From Azospirillum sp. TSA2s (GTDB lineage Bacteria; Pseudomonadota; Alphaproteobacteria; Azospirillales; Azospirillaceae), in assembly GCF_004923315.1 (NCBI RefSeq), contig NZ_CP039650.1, forward strand, positions 1,761,501 through 1,825,500: a DNA stretch of 64,000 nt, given 5' to 3'. This document shows, in pieces, positions 43,905 through 51,519 of the stretch (position 1 is the stretch's first letter; each line of letters opens with the position of its first letter). The translations under genes and the position numbers were made by a program. The notes under the pieces were generated by a model. It made no database searches. It saw only the letters and a list, made by a program, of their open reading frames with translations, and had not been told where the DNA came from.

Positions 43905-44744
43905 TCACGCATGCTGCTGGGTGGAAGGGGAGGGGCCGCAGCCCTCCTGATCGCAGATGTTTCCACAGGCGCTGCAGGCGACGCCGTCCAAACGGGCATC
44001 GCCCAGCCGCATTTCCGACAGTCGGATGTTCTTATCAGGAAACTGTGACGGTACGGTTGCGGCGTGAGCATCCAACCGGGCTTCGATGCGGTTGATGTGC
44101 TCGATCAGGCAGGCGATGGCCTTTCCGACCGGGTCCGGCATCAGATGATGTTCCAGGTCGATGCCATGTCCAGATTGCTTGCGGCCGGATAGCTGGCGAT
44201 GCGCATCATGCCGCACCACACGGCCGGGAATGCCGACCACGGTCATGCCATCCGGCACCGGCTTGGTCACCACGGAATTGGCGCCGACCCGCGCGTTGGC
44301 GCCGACGGTGATCGGCCCCAGGATCTTGGCGCCGGCGCCGACCAGCACGCCGTCCATCAGCGTCGGGTGTCGCTTGCCCTTGGTCCAGGAGGTGCCGCCC
44401 AGCGTCACCCCACGATAGAGCGTCACGTCGTCGCCGATCTCCGCCGTCTCGCCGATCACCACGCCGGCGCCATGGTCGATGAAGAATCGGCGGCCGATTC
44501 CGGCGCCGGGATGGATGTCGATGTTGGTCAAAGCGCGCGCCACATAGGACAGGAAGCGCGCCGGCCAGCGCAGCCCCCGCCGCCAGGCTGAATTGGCGAA
44601 GCGGTGCATCACCAGCGCGTGGATGCCGGGATAGCAGGTCAGCACATCGAAGACATTGCGCGCCGCCGGGTCGCGGTCGAAGACGCAGGCGACGTCCTCG
44701 CGCAGCAGAGCGATGATGCCCGGAGAATCTTTGGATTTGCTCAT
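43905..44744 (-). CDS. cysE: Serine O-acetyltransferase, nif-associated, with Cys-rich C-terminus
   Basis: A 279-residue acetyl-CoA:serine acetyltransferase making O-acetylserine for cysteine, the sulfur donor of NifS. The left-handed helix hexapeptides span about 75-175 (NIDIHPGAGIG, FIDHGAGVVIGETAEIGD, YRGVTLGG, GIPGRVV). A tail absent from housekeeping enzymes carries Cys257, Cys260, Cys264 and Cys269 (C-x2-C-x3-C-x4-C), possibly a metal or Fe-S site. Its ATG overlaps the nifV stop by 4 bases. This is the nif-regulated paralogue (cysE1 in some diazotrophs). Confidence 0.93.
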   Translation of the reverse strand: MSKSKDSPGIIALLREDVACVFDRDPAARNVFDVLTCYPGIHALVMHRFANSAWRRGLRWPARFLSYVARALTNIDIHPGAGIGRRFFIDHGAGVVIGETAEIGDDVTLYRGVTLGGTSWTKGKRHPTLMDGVLVGAGAKILGPITVGANARVGANSVVTKPVPDGMTVVGIPGRVVRHDAHRQLSGRKQSGHGIDLEHHLMPDPVGKAIACLIEHINRIEARLDAHAATVPSQFPDKNIRLSEMRLGDARLDGVACSACGNICDQEGCGPSPSTQQHA

Positions 44745-45862
44745 GTCGCCGCCTCCAGGAAGGCGTACAGTTCCTCAGGAGTCGGCGGCCGTTTGGCACG
44801 GGTGGCCAGCGCGCGGACGCGCGGCAGCACAGCCTGGGCCGTAACGTCGTCGCAGGGGATGCCCAGCCGTTCATAGGCCAGCTTCACCGCCGCGGTGCCG
44901 GAATGCTTGCCCAGCACGATGCGATGTTCGCGTCCGACCTCGGCCGGGTCGAAATTCTGGTAGGTGGCGCGGTCGCGCAGCAGACCGTCGACATGGATGC
45001 CGGCCTCGTGGGTAAAGACGGCGGACCCGACGATCGACTTGTTGACCGCGACCGGCCGGTTGGAGGCTCGCTCCACCAGATCGCTGATGGCGCTGAGTGA
45101 CCGTGTCTCCACGCCGCTGTCGATGTGGTAGAGGTGTTTCAGCGACACCACCACCTCCTCCAGCGGCGCATTGCCGGCGCGCTCGCCCAGGCCGTTCACC
45201 GTGGTGTTCACATGGGTGGCGCCGCCCAGCACCGCCGCCAGCGAATTGGCGTTGGCGAGGCCCAGATCGTCATGGGCGTGGATCTCGATCTCCAGGTCGG
45301 TGGCCCGGCGTAGCCGTTCGATGCAGGCGCGCGTCTGGAAGGGGTCGAGCACGCCCAGCGTGTCGGCGAAGCGGAAGCGCCGCGCGCCCGCCTTCTGCGC
45401 CACCGTGGCGGCGGCGATCAGGAAATCCATGTCGGCACGGGAGGAATCCTCGCCGCCGACGCTGACCTCCAGCCCATGGTCGCGCGCCTGTTTGACTTTG
45501 CGTTCGATTTCCGCGAGCGCCCAATCCCGGCTGCGCTTCAGCTTCTTCGTGATGTGGATATCGGACACTGGCATCGACAGGTTGACGAAGCCGACATTGC
45601 AGGACAGCGCCGCCTTCAGGTCGGTGTCGTGCATGCGGCACCACACCATCAGCCGTCCTTTCAGCCCCAGCGACGCCACGGCGCGGATGCCCTCGCGCTC
45701 CTCCTCGCCCATCGCGGGGATGCCGATCTCCTGCTCCGGCACGCCGGCGGCGTCGAGCACCTTGGCGATGGCGATTTTCTCGTCGAGCGTGAAGGCGACG
45801 CCGGCGGTCTGCTCGCCGTCGCGCAGCGTGGTGTCGTTGATGGTGGCGAAGGTGGTGGGCAT
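44741..45862 (-). CDS. nifV: Homocitrate synthase
   Basis: A 373-residue NifV, which condenses acetyl-CoA with 2-oxoglutarate to give homocitrate, the organic ligand of FeMo-co. The DRE-TIM signature is INDTTLRDGEQTAGVAFT; IHAHDDLGLANANSLAAV is the metal region; and GLGERAGNAPLEEVV is the second acyltransferase signature. The length fits NifV and not leucine-pathway LeuA (500+). It is preceded by a 133-base gap with a large inverted repeat and overlaps cysE by 4 bases. Confidence 0.96.
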   Translation of the reverse strand: MPTTFATINDTTLRDGEQTAGVAFTLDEKIAIAKVLDAAGVPEQEIGIPAMGEEEREGIRAVASLGLKGRLMVWCRMHDTDLKAALSCNVGFVNLSMPVSDIHITKKLKRSRDWALAEIERKVKQARDHGLEVSVGGEDSSRADMDFLIAAATVAQKAGARRFRFADTLGVLDPFQTRACIERLRRATDLEIEIHAHDDLGLANANSLAAVLGGATHVNTTVNGLGERAGNAPLEEVVVSLKHLYHIDSGVETRSLSAISDLVERASNRPVAVNKSIVGSAVFTHEAGIHVDGLLRDRATYQNFDPAEVGREHRIVLGKHSGTAAVKLAYERLGIPCDDVTAQAVLPRVRALATRAKRPPTPEELYAFLEAAT

Positions 45863-45908
45863 GGGGGCACCTCGCGCGTGGGGACCACCTGTCCCCCTTG
45901 AGAAGTGT

Positions 45909-45986
45909 CGCAGGCCGGGCCGGGGACCCGCCCCGACGGGGTGTCGTCGGGCGGGGTGCCGGGACGGGCCATCGACCCGGCCTGCG
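45909..45986. repeat. Large nested hairpin between nifS and nifV
   Basis: CGCAGGCCGGG (45909-45919) and CCCGGCCTGCG (45976-45986) form a perfect 11-bp outer stem. Inside, ACCCGCCCCGAC and GTCGGGCGGGGT pair with one bulge. No T-run follows in the leftward direction. In the polycistronic nif message it would lie between nifS and nifV and could stabilise or process the upstream mRNA. Confidence 0.6.
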
Positions 45987-45995
45987 ATCTCGGTG

Positions 45996-47201
45996 TTACG
46001 AATAAACGGGTGCGAATTCCTTCGGCCGGTCCGCACCCTGCTGCCAGTAGGGCGACAGGCTGCGCAGCTTGGCGATGATGCCCGGCACCACGGCGATGAC
46101 CCGGTCGATCTCCTCCTCCGTCGTGTCGCGCGACAGGGAGAAGCGGGTGGCGCCATGGGCGGCGGTGTAGGGCACGCCCATGGCGCGCATGACGTGGCTC
46201 GGCTCCAGCGAGCCGGATGTGCAGGCGGAGCCGGAGGACGCGGCGATTCCGGCCTCGTTCAGCAGCAGGAGGATCGCCTCGCCCTCGATATACTCGAAGG
46301 CGATGTTGCAGGTGTTGGGCAGGCGGTTGTCCGGGTTGCCGGTGACGAAGCAACTCGGCACCGCCGCCAGGATCGCCTGTTCCAGCCTGTCGCGCAGAGC
46401 CTTCACCCGCGTGTTCTCCTCGCCCATATGGACAAGCGCCAGTTGGGCGGCGGCACCCAGCCCGACGATGCCCGGCGCATTCTCCGTCCCGGCGCGGCGG
46501 GAGCGTTCCTGATGGCCGCCGCGCAGCATCGGACGGAAGCGAAGGCCGCGCTTGACGTAGAGCGCGCCGATGCCCTTGGGGGCGTGCAGCTTGTGGCCGG
46601 ACAGCGACAGCATGTCGATGGCGCTGTCGGCCAGCTTCATCGGGATCTTGCCGACCGACTGCACCGCGTCGGTGTGGAAGAGGGCGCCGACCTCCTTAGC
46701 CATGCGCGCCAGTTCCTCCACCGGGAAGATCGTCCCGGTCTCGTTGTTGGCCCACATGATTGAGACGATGGCGACCCGGTCGGACAAGGCCGCGCGGTAG
46801 GCCTCCATGTCGAGGTTGCCACGCTTGTCCACCGGGATGCGGTGGACCGTATAGCCGCGCTTCTTCTCCAGATATTCGCAGAGCGCCAGCACGCCGGGAT
46901 GTTCGACCACGCTGGTGACGATCTCGCGCTTCTTCGGATAGGCCTCCAGCGCCGACAGGATGGCGGTGTTGTCGCTTTCCGTCCCGCCGGAGGTGAAGAC
47001 GATCTCGCTGTCATGCGCGGCGCCGAGCAGGGCCTGGACCTGCTTGCGCCCCCATTCGATCTTGCCGCCCACCGCGGCGCCGAAGCCGTGCATGGAGGAC
47101 GGGTTGCCGAAATGCTCGGTGAAGAGCGGCAGCATCTCCTGCAGCACTTCCGGATCGACGCGGGTGGTGGCGTTGTTGTCGAGATAGATGCCCTGGCTCA
47201 T
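45996..47201 (-). CDS. nifS: Cysteine desulfurase NifS
   Basis: A 401-residue class-I cysteine desulfurase that supplies persulfide sulfur to NifU for nitrogenase clusters. It starts IYLDNNATTRVDPEV; FTSGGTESDN binds PLP; Lys204 in SLSGHKLHAPKG is the Schiff-base lysine; Cys327 in ASSGSACTSGSLEPSHV is the catalytic cysteine. Length and residue numbers match Azotobacter NifS closely. It follows nifU after 4 bases. Confidence 0.97.
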   Translation of the reverse strand: MSQGIYLDNNATTRVDPEVLQEMLPLFTEHFGNPSSMHGFGAAVGGKIEWGRKQVQALLGAAHDSEIVFTSGGTESDNTAILSALEAYPKKREIVTSVVEHPGVLALCEYLEKKRGYTVHRIPVDKRGNLDMEAYRAALSDRVAIVSIMWANNETGTIFPVEELARMAKEVGALFHTDAVQSVGKIPMKLADSAIDMLSLSGHKLHAPKGIGALYVKRGLRFRPMLRGGHQERSRRAGTENAPGIVGLGAAAQLALVHMGEENTRVKALRDRLEQAILAAVPSCFVTGNPDNRLPNTCNIAFEYIEGEAILLLLNEAGIAASSGSACTSGSLEPSHVMRAMGVPYTAAHGATRFSLSRDTTEEEIDRVIAVVPGIIAKLRSLSPYWQQGADRPKEFAPVYS

Positions 47202-47205
47202 GGCT

Positions 47206-48126
47206 TTACGCTCCCACTGGCATCAGAGAGGCGGGCTTGACCCGCACGAACTCGCCGAGCTTCTCGACCAGCTTCATCTGCACGCCCATCATCGTCCCGG
47301 CCGATTGCGAACAGCCGGAGCAGGCGCCGGAAAGCCGGACGTAGATGTCCTTGCCGTCGATGTCGACCAGTTCCACGTCGCCGCCGTCGCGCTGGATCTG
47401 CGGGCGCATCTCCTCTATGGCGCCCATGATCGCCTGCATGCGCTGGACGTTCGTCAGCTTGGGCGCTGCGGCCGGTTCGGCCTTCGGCTCCAGCGGCTTG
47501 ATGGCGTCCAGCCCGACGGTGCCGGGGGTGTGCTTCCTGGCGGGCTTCAGGGCGCCGGTCTTCGCCAGCACCTCTTCCAGCACCTCTTCGATCTTCTCGT
47601 GGCAGGTCTGGCAGGAGCCGCCGGCCTTGGTGTAGTGGGTGACCTCCTCCAGCGTGGTCAGGCCGTTGACGGTCACCGCGCGCTCGATCATGGCGGCGTC
47701 GATGCCGAAGCACTTGCAGACCAGCTCGCCTTCCTCATGGTCGTCTTCCCACGCCTCGCCCTTGTAGTTGGCGATGGCGGCGCGCAGGGCCTCGGCGCCC
47801 ATGACGGAGCAGTGCATCTTTTCCGGCGGCAGGCCGCCCAGATACTCGGCGATGTCGCGGTTGGTCAGGGTCAGCGCCTCGTCCACCGTCTTGCCGATGA
47901 TCATCTCCGTCAGCGCGGAAGACGACGCGATGGCCGAGCCGCAGCCGAAGGTCTGGAACTTCGCATCCTGGATGATCTGGGTGTCGGGATCGACCTTCAG
48001 CATCAGAAGCAGCGCGTCGCCGCAGGTGATGGAGCCGACCTCGCCGACCGCGTTGGCGCTGTCCAGGACACCGGAGTTCTTCGGGTTGAAGAAGTGTTCC
48101 TTGACCTTGTCGGTGTAGTTCCACAT
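47206..48126 (-). CDS. nifU: Fe-S cluster scaffold NifU
   Basis: A 306-residue three-domain scaffold. The N-terminal IscU-like domain has Cys35, Cys62 and Cys106 for a transient cluster. The central 2Fe-2S ferredoxin-like domain has Cys137, Cys139, Cys172 and Cys175. The C-terminal Nfu domain has Cys269 and Cys272 in GACSGCSQS. These are the positions expected from Azotobacter NifU in the first two domains. An Ala/Pro/Lys linker (about 190-225) joins the last domain. It delivers clusters to the Fe protein and to NifB. It sits between iscA and nifS. Confidence 0.97.
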   Translation of the reverse strand: MWNYTDKVKEHFFNPKNSGVLDSANAVGEVGSITCGDALLLMLKVDPDTQIIQDAKFQTFGCGSAIASSSALTEMIIGKTVDEALTLTNRDIAEYLGGLPPEKMHCSVMGAEALRAAIANYKGEAWEDDHEEGELVCKCFGIDAAMIERAVTVNGLTTLEEVTHYTKAGGSCQTCHEKIEEVLEEVLAKTGALKPARKHTPGTVGLDAIKPLEPKAEPAAAPKLTNVQRMQAIMGAIEEMRPQIQRDGGDVELVDIDGKDIYVRLSGACSGCSQSAGTMMGVQMKLVEKLGEFVRVKPASLMPVGA

Positions 48127-48196
48127 GTCGCTGCTGCCTTTCCGTGGGGTGCGCGCCTAGGGGAAGAGTGTCCGGGGGCGGGATCAGTGGCCCCGA

Positions 48197-48592
48197 TCAA
48201 TGGGTCGAATAGGGGGCTGACGATCCGCAGTTGGACGAGGAGGTCGAGCAGGAGCCGCCACCGCCTTCACCGGCCGAGAAGGACTTGCCGCAGCCGCAGC
48301 TGCTGGTCGCGTTCGGGTTGTCGAACTTGAAGCCGGAGCCCTCGATGCCCTCGACGAAATCGACCACCACGCCGCTCAGGAAGGGCTGGCTGTTGGCGTC
48401 GACGAAGATGGTGACCGGGCCGAAGCTGAGCACGGCGTCGTCGTCGCCGGCCGCCGCCTCCAGGCCCATCTGGTATTTCAGCCCGGCGCAGCCGCCGTCG
48501 GTGACCGCGATCCGCAAGCCGGCGGCGCCGCCGCCCGACGTCGCCAGGACCCGTTCCAGAGTGGAAACCGCCGCATCCGTCAGAGTCACCAT
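48197..48592 (-). CDS. Nif-linked IscA/HesB-family A-type carrier with Ser/Cys-rich tail
   Basis: A 131-residue A-type Fe-S carrier, first gene of the leftward nif operon. The ligands are Cys in VTDGGCAGLKYQM and the pair in SSCGCGKSF. After the normal end (about residue 108) comes a tail rich in Gly, Ser and extra Cys (GGGGSCSTSSSNCGSS), not usual in IscA. Its own sigma-54 promoter lies 57 bases upstream. This corresponds to IscA-nif of other diazotrophs. ATG 48592 is chosen over 48607. Confidence 0.9.
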   Translation of the reverse strand: MVTLTDAAVSTLERVLATSGGGAAGLRIAVTDGGCAGLKYQMGLEAAAGDDDAVLSFGPVTIFVDANSQPFLSGVVVDFVEGIEGSGFKFDNPNATSSCGCGKSFSAGEGGGGSCSTSSSNCGSSAPYSTH

Positions 48593-48648
48593 GTCCCGCC
48601 TCCTCAAGCCGCGTTGCCGGGGGTGCCGGCCAATCTGACGGGAAGTAA

Positions 48649-48664
48649 AGCAAAGGCTGTGCCA
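48649..48664 (-). promoter_or_regulatory. Sigma-54 (RpoN) promoter of iscA-nifUSV-cysE-nifW
   Basis: On the minus strand TGGCACAGCCTTTGCT matches TGGCAC-N5-TTGCW exactly. The start of transcription should be near 48638, about 46 bases before the iscA ATG. Confidence 0.92.
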
Positions 48665-48764
48665 ATCAGGTAAGTTATTGATTTATAAAGATTGTCAGCT
48701 GAGGATGGCGTGGCGAAAGTCTGACAAAGTTCCGCACACCAACCATTTTGTCGGTTTTGGCGCG

Positions 48765-48780
48765 TGTCGGATTCGCGACA
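48765..48780 (-). promoter_or_regulatory. NifA-type upstream activator sequence for the nif operon
   Basis: TGTCGGATTCGCGACA fits TGT-N10-ACA exactly and is about 100 bases upstream of the -24 element. The site is symmetrical and lies 123 bases from the divergent TPR gene, so it could serve either direction. Confidence 0.85.
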
Positions 48781-48902
48781 GCAGCGACACTTCGCCGCAC
48801 AAAATAATGTGGTCTTTCCCCGTGCCCGCGCGCGTACCATGGGACGTCGTCGGTGCGTCGGATGATTGATTGCGTCAGCAGGAAATACAGGCGAGGGAAG
48901 CG

Positions 48903-49415
48903 ATGAGCGACGAACCGATAGAACTCAGGATGTCGAACGGCCGCATGGCCTTCGGCGATGTGCCGGAACAGATCGACGAGCTGTTGCAGGAGGCGGTGAA
49001 GGCCCGCGACGTGCCCGATGCCTGCGAGGCGCTGCTGTGGGAGGCCCACCGCAAGGGGCCGCGGGTGCTGCCGGTCTTCTACGCGCTCTACAAATTCTAC
49101 TTCAACCGCAAGAAGCTGGGGGAGGCGGAGCGGGTGGCCCGCATCGGGCTGGATGCCGCAGCGCTCCAGGGCGGCTTTCCGGCCGATTGGTCGCAACTGA
49201 CGGCGGGCTCCACCGATTGGACGGCGGCCGGGCCGGCGCGCTTCTTCCTGTTCACAATGAAGGCACTGGCCTTCATCGAACTGCGCCGCCACAACCGCGA
49301 CAGGGCGCTGGCGATCCTCGCCAAGATGGCGGAGATCGACCCGGCCGATCAGGTCGGCTACGGCACCATCGCCGCGCTGGCTCGCGGACTGGATGGCGAG
49401 GGCGGGGCGGGGTAA
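48903..49415 (+). CDS. TPR-like protein divergent from the nif operon
   Basis: A 170-residue alpha-helical protein. Helical pairs such as DACEALLWEAHRKGP, LYKFYFNRKKLGEAERVARIG and RDRALAILAKMAEIDP have the size and Ala/Leu/Tyr pattern of tetratricopeptide repeats. Similar TPR proteins are common beside nif genes; none has a firm role that I can name. ATG 48903 has GAGGGAAG upstream. It shares a 310-base regulatory region with iscA, but I found no matching sigma-54 promoter in its direction. Confidence 0.75.
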   Translation: MSDEPIELRMSNGRMAFGDVPEQIDELLQEAVKARDVPDACEALLWEAHRKGPRVLPVFYALYKFYFNRKKLGEAERVARIGLDAAALQGGFPADWSQLTAGSTDWTAAGPARFFLFTMKALAFIELRRHNRDRALAILAKMAEIDPADQVGYGTIAALARGLDGEGGAG

Positions 49416-49443
49416 CGACCCAACTCAGAAACAGCATTTCCCC

Positions 49444-49483
49444 AAAAAAAGCCCCCGGCCCAGGGGGGAACCGGGCCGGGGGC
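49444..49483 (-). terminator. Intrinsic terminator of the OYE-family reductase gene
   Basis: GCCCCCGGCCC (49451-49461) and GGGCCGGGGGC (49473-49483) form an 11-bp GC stem. On the minus strand it is followed by seven T (49444-49450 read in reverse). It lies 93 bases past the reductase stop and may also stop the convergent TPR transcript. Confidence 0.9.
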
Positions 49484-49576
49484 AGCGGGGATTTGCGTCT
49501 CACGACGCACTCACGACGCGCTCTCTCACGTCGAGAGTTATTGCGGCCCCGCCGGGGCAGGGAGGCCGCAAACCGG

Positions 49577-50692
49577 TCAGGCGGCGACGGACTCCAGGGC
49601 CGGATAGTCGGTGTAGCCCTTGGCGTCGCCGCCGTAATAGGTGGTGCGGTCCGGCTCGGCCAGCGACGCATCGGCACGGAAGCGCACGGGCAGGTCCGGG
49701 TTGGAGATGAAGGCCTCGCCGAAGCTGACCGCGTCGGCCTCGCCGTTCGCCAGGGCGGTGTCGGCGTCGGCCCGGCTGTAGCCGCCATTCAGGATGAACG
49801 GACCCTTGAAGGCGGCGCGCAGGGCGGACGCCACATGCGGTGCGCCTTCCGGCGGAGCCATATGGTGGCCGGGCCGGCCCTCGATCACATGCAGATAGGC
49901 GAGGTTGAAGGGGTTCAGCGCCTTGGTGATCGCCAGGAAATGCGGCAGCGGGTCGCTGTCCTTCATGTCGTTGAACACGCCGGTCGGCGACAGGCGGACG
50001 CCGATGCGGTCGGCGCCGACGGCATGGGCCGTGGCCTCCAGGATTTCCAGCAGGAAGCGGCAGCGGTTCTCCACCGTCCCGCCATACTGGTCGGTGCGGG
50101 TGTTGGTGCTGTCACGCAGGAACTGGTCGATCAGATAGCCGTTGGCCGCGTGGATCTCGACGCCGTCCAGGCCGGCATCGAACACCGCGCGCTTGGCGGC
50201 GTCGGCGAAGTGACGGACCAGAGCAGGGATTTCGGCGGTCTCCAGGGCGCGCGGCACCGGGAAGGGCTCCATGCCGGTGCCGGTGTAGAGCTGGCCCTTC
50301 GCCGCGATCGCCGACGGGGCGAGCGGGGCGGCGCCGTTCGGCTGGAAGCGCGGGTGGGAGATGCGGCCGACATGCCAGAGCTGGGTGACGATCCGCCCGC
50401 CGGCGTCATGCACGGCGTCCGCCACCGCGCGCCAAGCCAGGGTCTGGGCGTCGGTGTGGATGCCCGGCGTGTTGGGATAGCCCTGGGCAGTGTCGCAGAC
50501 CTGCGTCGCCTCGGTGATGATCAGGCCGGCGGAGGCGCGCTGTGCATAATATTCGGCAGTGAGCGCGGTTGGGCAGTTGCCTTCGCCGGCGCGGCTGCGG
50601 GTCATCGGCGCCATGACGACGCGGTTCGGCAGCTCGATGGCGCCGAGGCGCAGCGGGGTGAACAGGTCAGGCTTTGCAGTGCTTTGCGGCAT
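49577..50692 (-). CDS. Old yellow enzyme-family alkene reductase (NemA-like)
   Basis: A 371-residue FMN-dependent OYE. LFTPLRLGAIELPNRVVMAPMTRSRA at the start (about 9-34), the substrate-binding HAANGYLIDQFLRDSTNTRTD with its His/Asn pair, and the FMN phosphate region FILNGGYSRADAD are all present. Such enzymes reduce N-ethylmaleimide, nitro compounds and activated alkenes with NAD(P)H. It is divergent from a TetR-type regulator with palindromes between, the usual design for induction by toxic electrophiles. Confidence 0.93.
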   Translation of the reverse strand: MPQSTAKPDLFTPLRLGAIELPNRVVMAPMTRSRAGEGNCPTALTAEYYAQRASAGLIITEATQVCDTAQGYPNTPGIHTDAQTLAWRAVADAVHDAGGRIVTQLWHVGRISHPRFQPNGAAPLAPSAIAAKGQLYTGTGMEPFPVPRALETAEIPALVRHFADAAKRAVFDAGLDGVEIHAANGYLIDQFLRDSTNTRTDQYGGTVENRCRFLLEILEATAHAVGADRIGVRLSPTGVFNDMKDSDPLPHFLAITKALNPFNLAYLHVIEGRPGHHMAPPEGAPHVASALRAAFKGPFILNGGYSRADADTALANGEADAVSFGEAFISNPDLPVRFRADASLAEPDRTTYYGGDAKGYTDYPALESVAA

Positions 50693-50735
50693 GGCGGGAC
50701 TACCCCCTATTGGCCCCTGTTGGGCAAATCGGCTT

Positions 50736-50755
50736 GTATGTATGTGAGTACATAC
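50736..50755. promoter_or_regulatory. Palindromic operator 1 for the TetR regulator
   Basis: GTATGTA-N6-TACATAC is a perfect inverted repeat. It lies 44 bases upstream of the reductase gene start and has the size of a TetR-family site. It closely resembles operator 2. Confidence 0.75.
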
Positions 50756-50779
50756 TTGAACCAGAGCCCGCCGCTTGTC

Positions 50780-50799
50780 AAGTATGTATCTGCATACTT
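50780..50799. promoter_or_regulatory. Palindromic operator 2 for the TetR regulator
   Basis: AAGTATG-N6-CATACTT is a perfect inverted repeat with the same TATG/CATA core as operator 1. Centres are 44 bases apart, close to four helical turns. It ends 3 bases before the annotated regulator ATG, so binding would block its transcription. Confidence 0.75.
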
Positions 50800-50802
50800 A
50801 TT

Positions 50803-51501
50803 ATGAAGCTGACGGGACGCACCGGAGAGGGACGGGTTTTGGACGCAAGCAAGGACGATGACGGCTGTTGCCCCGGCAACGGGACCGAGGGCGCGTGCGA
50901 GGGCGGGGGGCGCAAGCGCGACCGCGCGGCGACCGAGGGCGCGCTGCTCGACGCCGCCAAGCTGGTGTTCGCAGAGCGCGGATTCGATGCGGCGACGACG
51001 CGGGAAATCGCCGGGCGGGCCGGGGTCAACGAACAGCTGATCCAGCGCTATTTCTCAGGAAAGAGCGGTCTGCTGCTGGCGGTGGTGGAGCGCTATTGGC
51101 GTGAGGAAGCGGGCGGCTGCGACCTGCCGCCGCCGGACGATGACCTGGAGACCGATCTCGCCCGCTTTCTCCATGCCCAGTTGAAGCATAGCTGGAAATG
51201 CCGCGACTTCACCCGCGTGGTGCTGGCCCGTGCGTTGGTCGATCAGGCGGTGGCGGACGAAATGGCGCGCACCCTGTCGGAGAGCCGTATCCCCTGTCTG
51301 CTGAGACGGCTGGAAGGCTTCCGCGCGCGCGGCGTCATCGCCGCCGATGCCGACCTCGCCAATGTGGCGGCCGGCATCGCGACGCTCAGCTTCGGACTGG
51401 GCTTCCTCGATCAGGTGGTGTTCGGCCGCGACGATGCCGGCATCTGCGCGATGGTCGGCACGCTGGCCCACACCATCGCCCATGGACTGACGCCTCGCTG
51501 A
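50803..51501 (+). CDS. TetR-family transcriptional repressor
   Basis: About 232 residues. The helix-turn-helix (about 45-92) has LLDAAKLVFAERGFDAATTREIAGRAGVNEQLIQRYF in pieces typical of TetR; note EQLIQRYF where most have KGTLYYYF. The C-terminal ligand domain is helical. ATG 50803 lacks a ribosome site. TTG 50839 has GGAGAGGG upstream and is an alternative start. The N-terminus before the HTH is Cys-containing and low complexity (GCCPGNGTEGACEGG), which could sense electrophiles. It probably represses itself and the OYE gene. Confidence 0.87.
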   Translation: MKLTGRTGEGRVLDASKDDDGCCPGNGTEGACEGGGRKRDRAATEGALLDAAKLVFAERGFDAATTREIAGRAGVNEQLIQRYFSGKSGLLLAVVERYWREEAGGCDLPPPDDDLETDLARFLHAQLKHSWKCRDFTRVVLARALVDQAVADEMARTLSESRIPCLLRRLEGFRARGVIAADADLANVAAGIATLSFGLGFLDQVVFGRDDAGICAMVGTLAHTIAHGLTPR

Positions 51502-51519
51502 CGCCGCGGTAAACCGCCA

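Noticed and set aside
48805..48835. Possible sigma-54 promoter for the TPR gene
   Set aside because: TGGTCTTTCCCCGTGC has GG and GC 11 bases apart, not the required 10.
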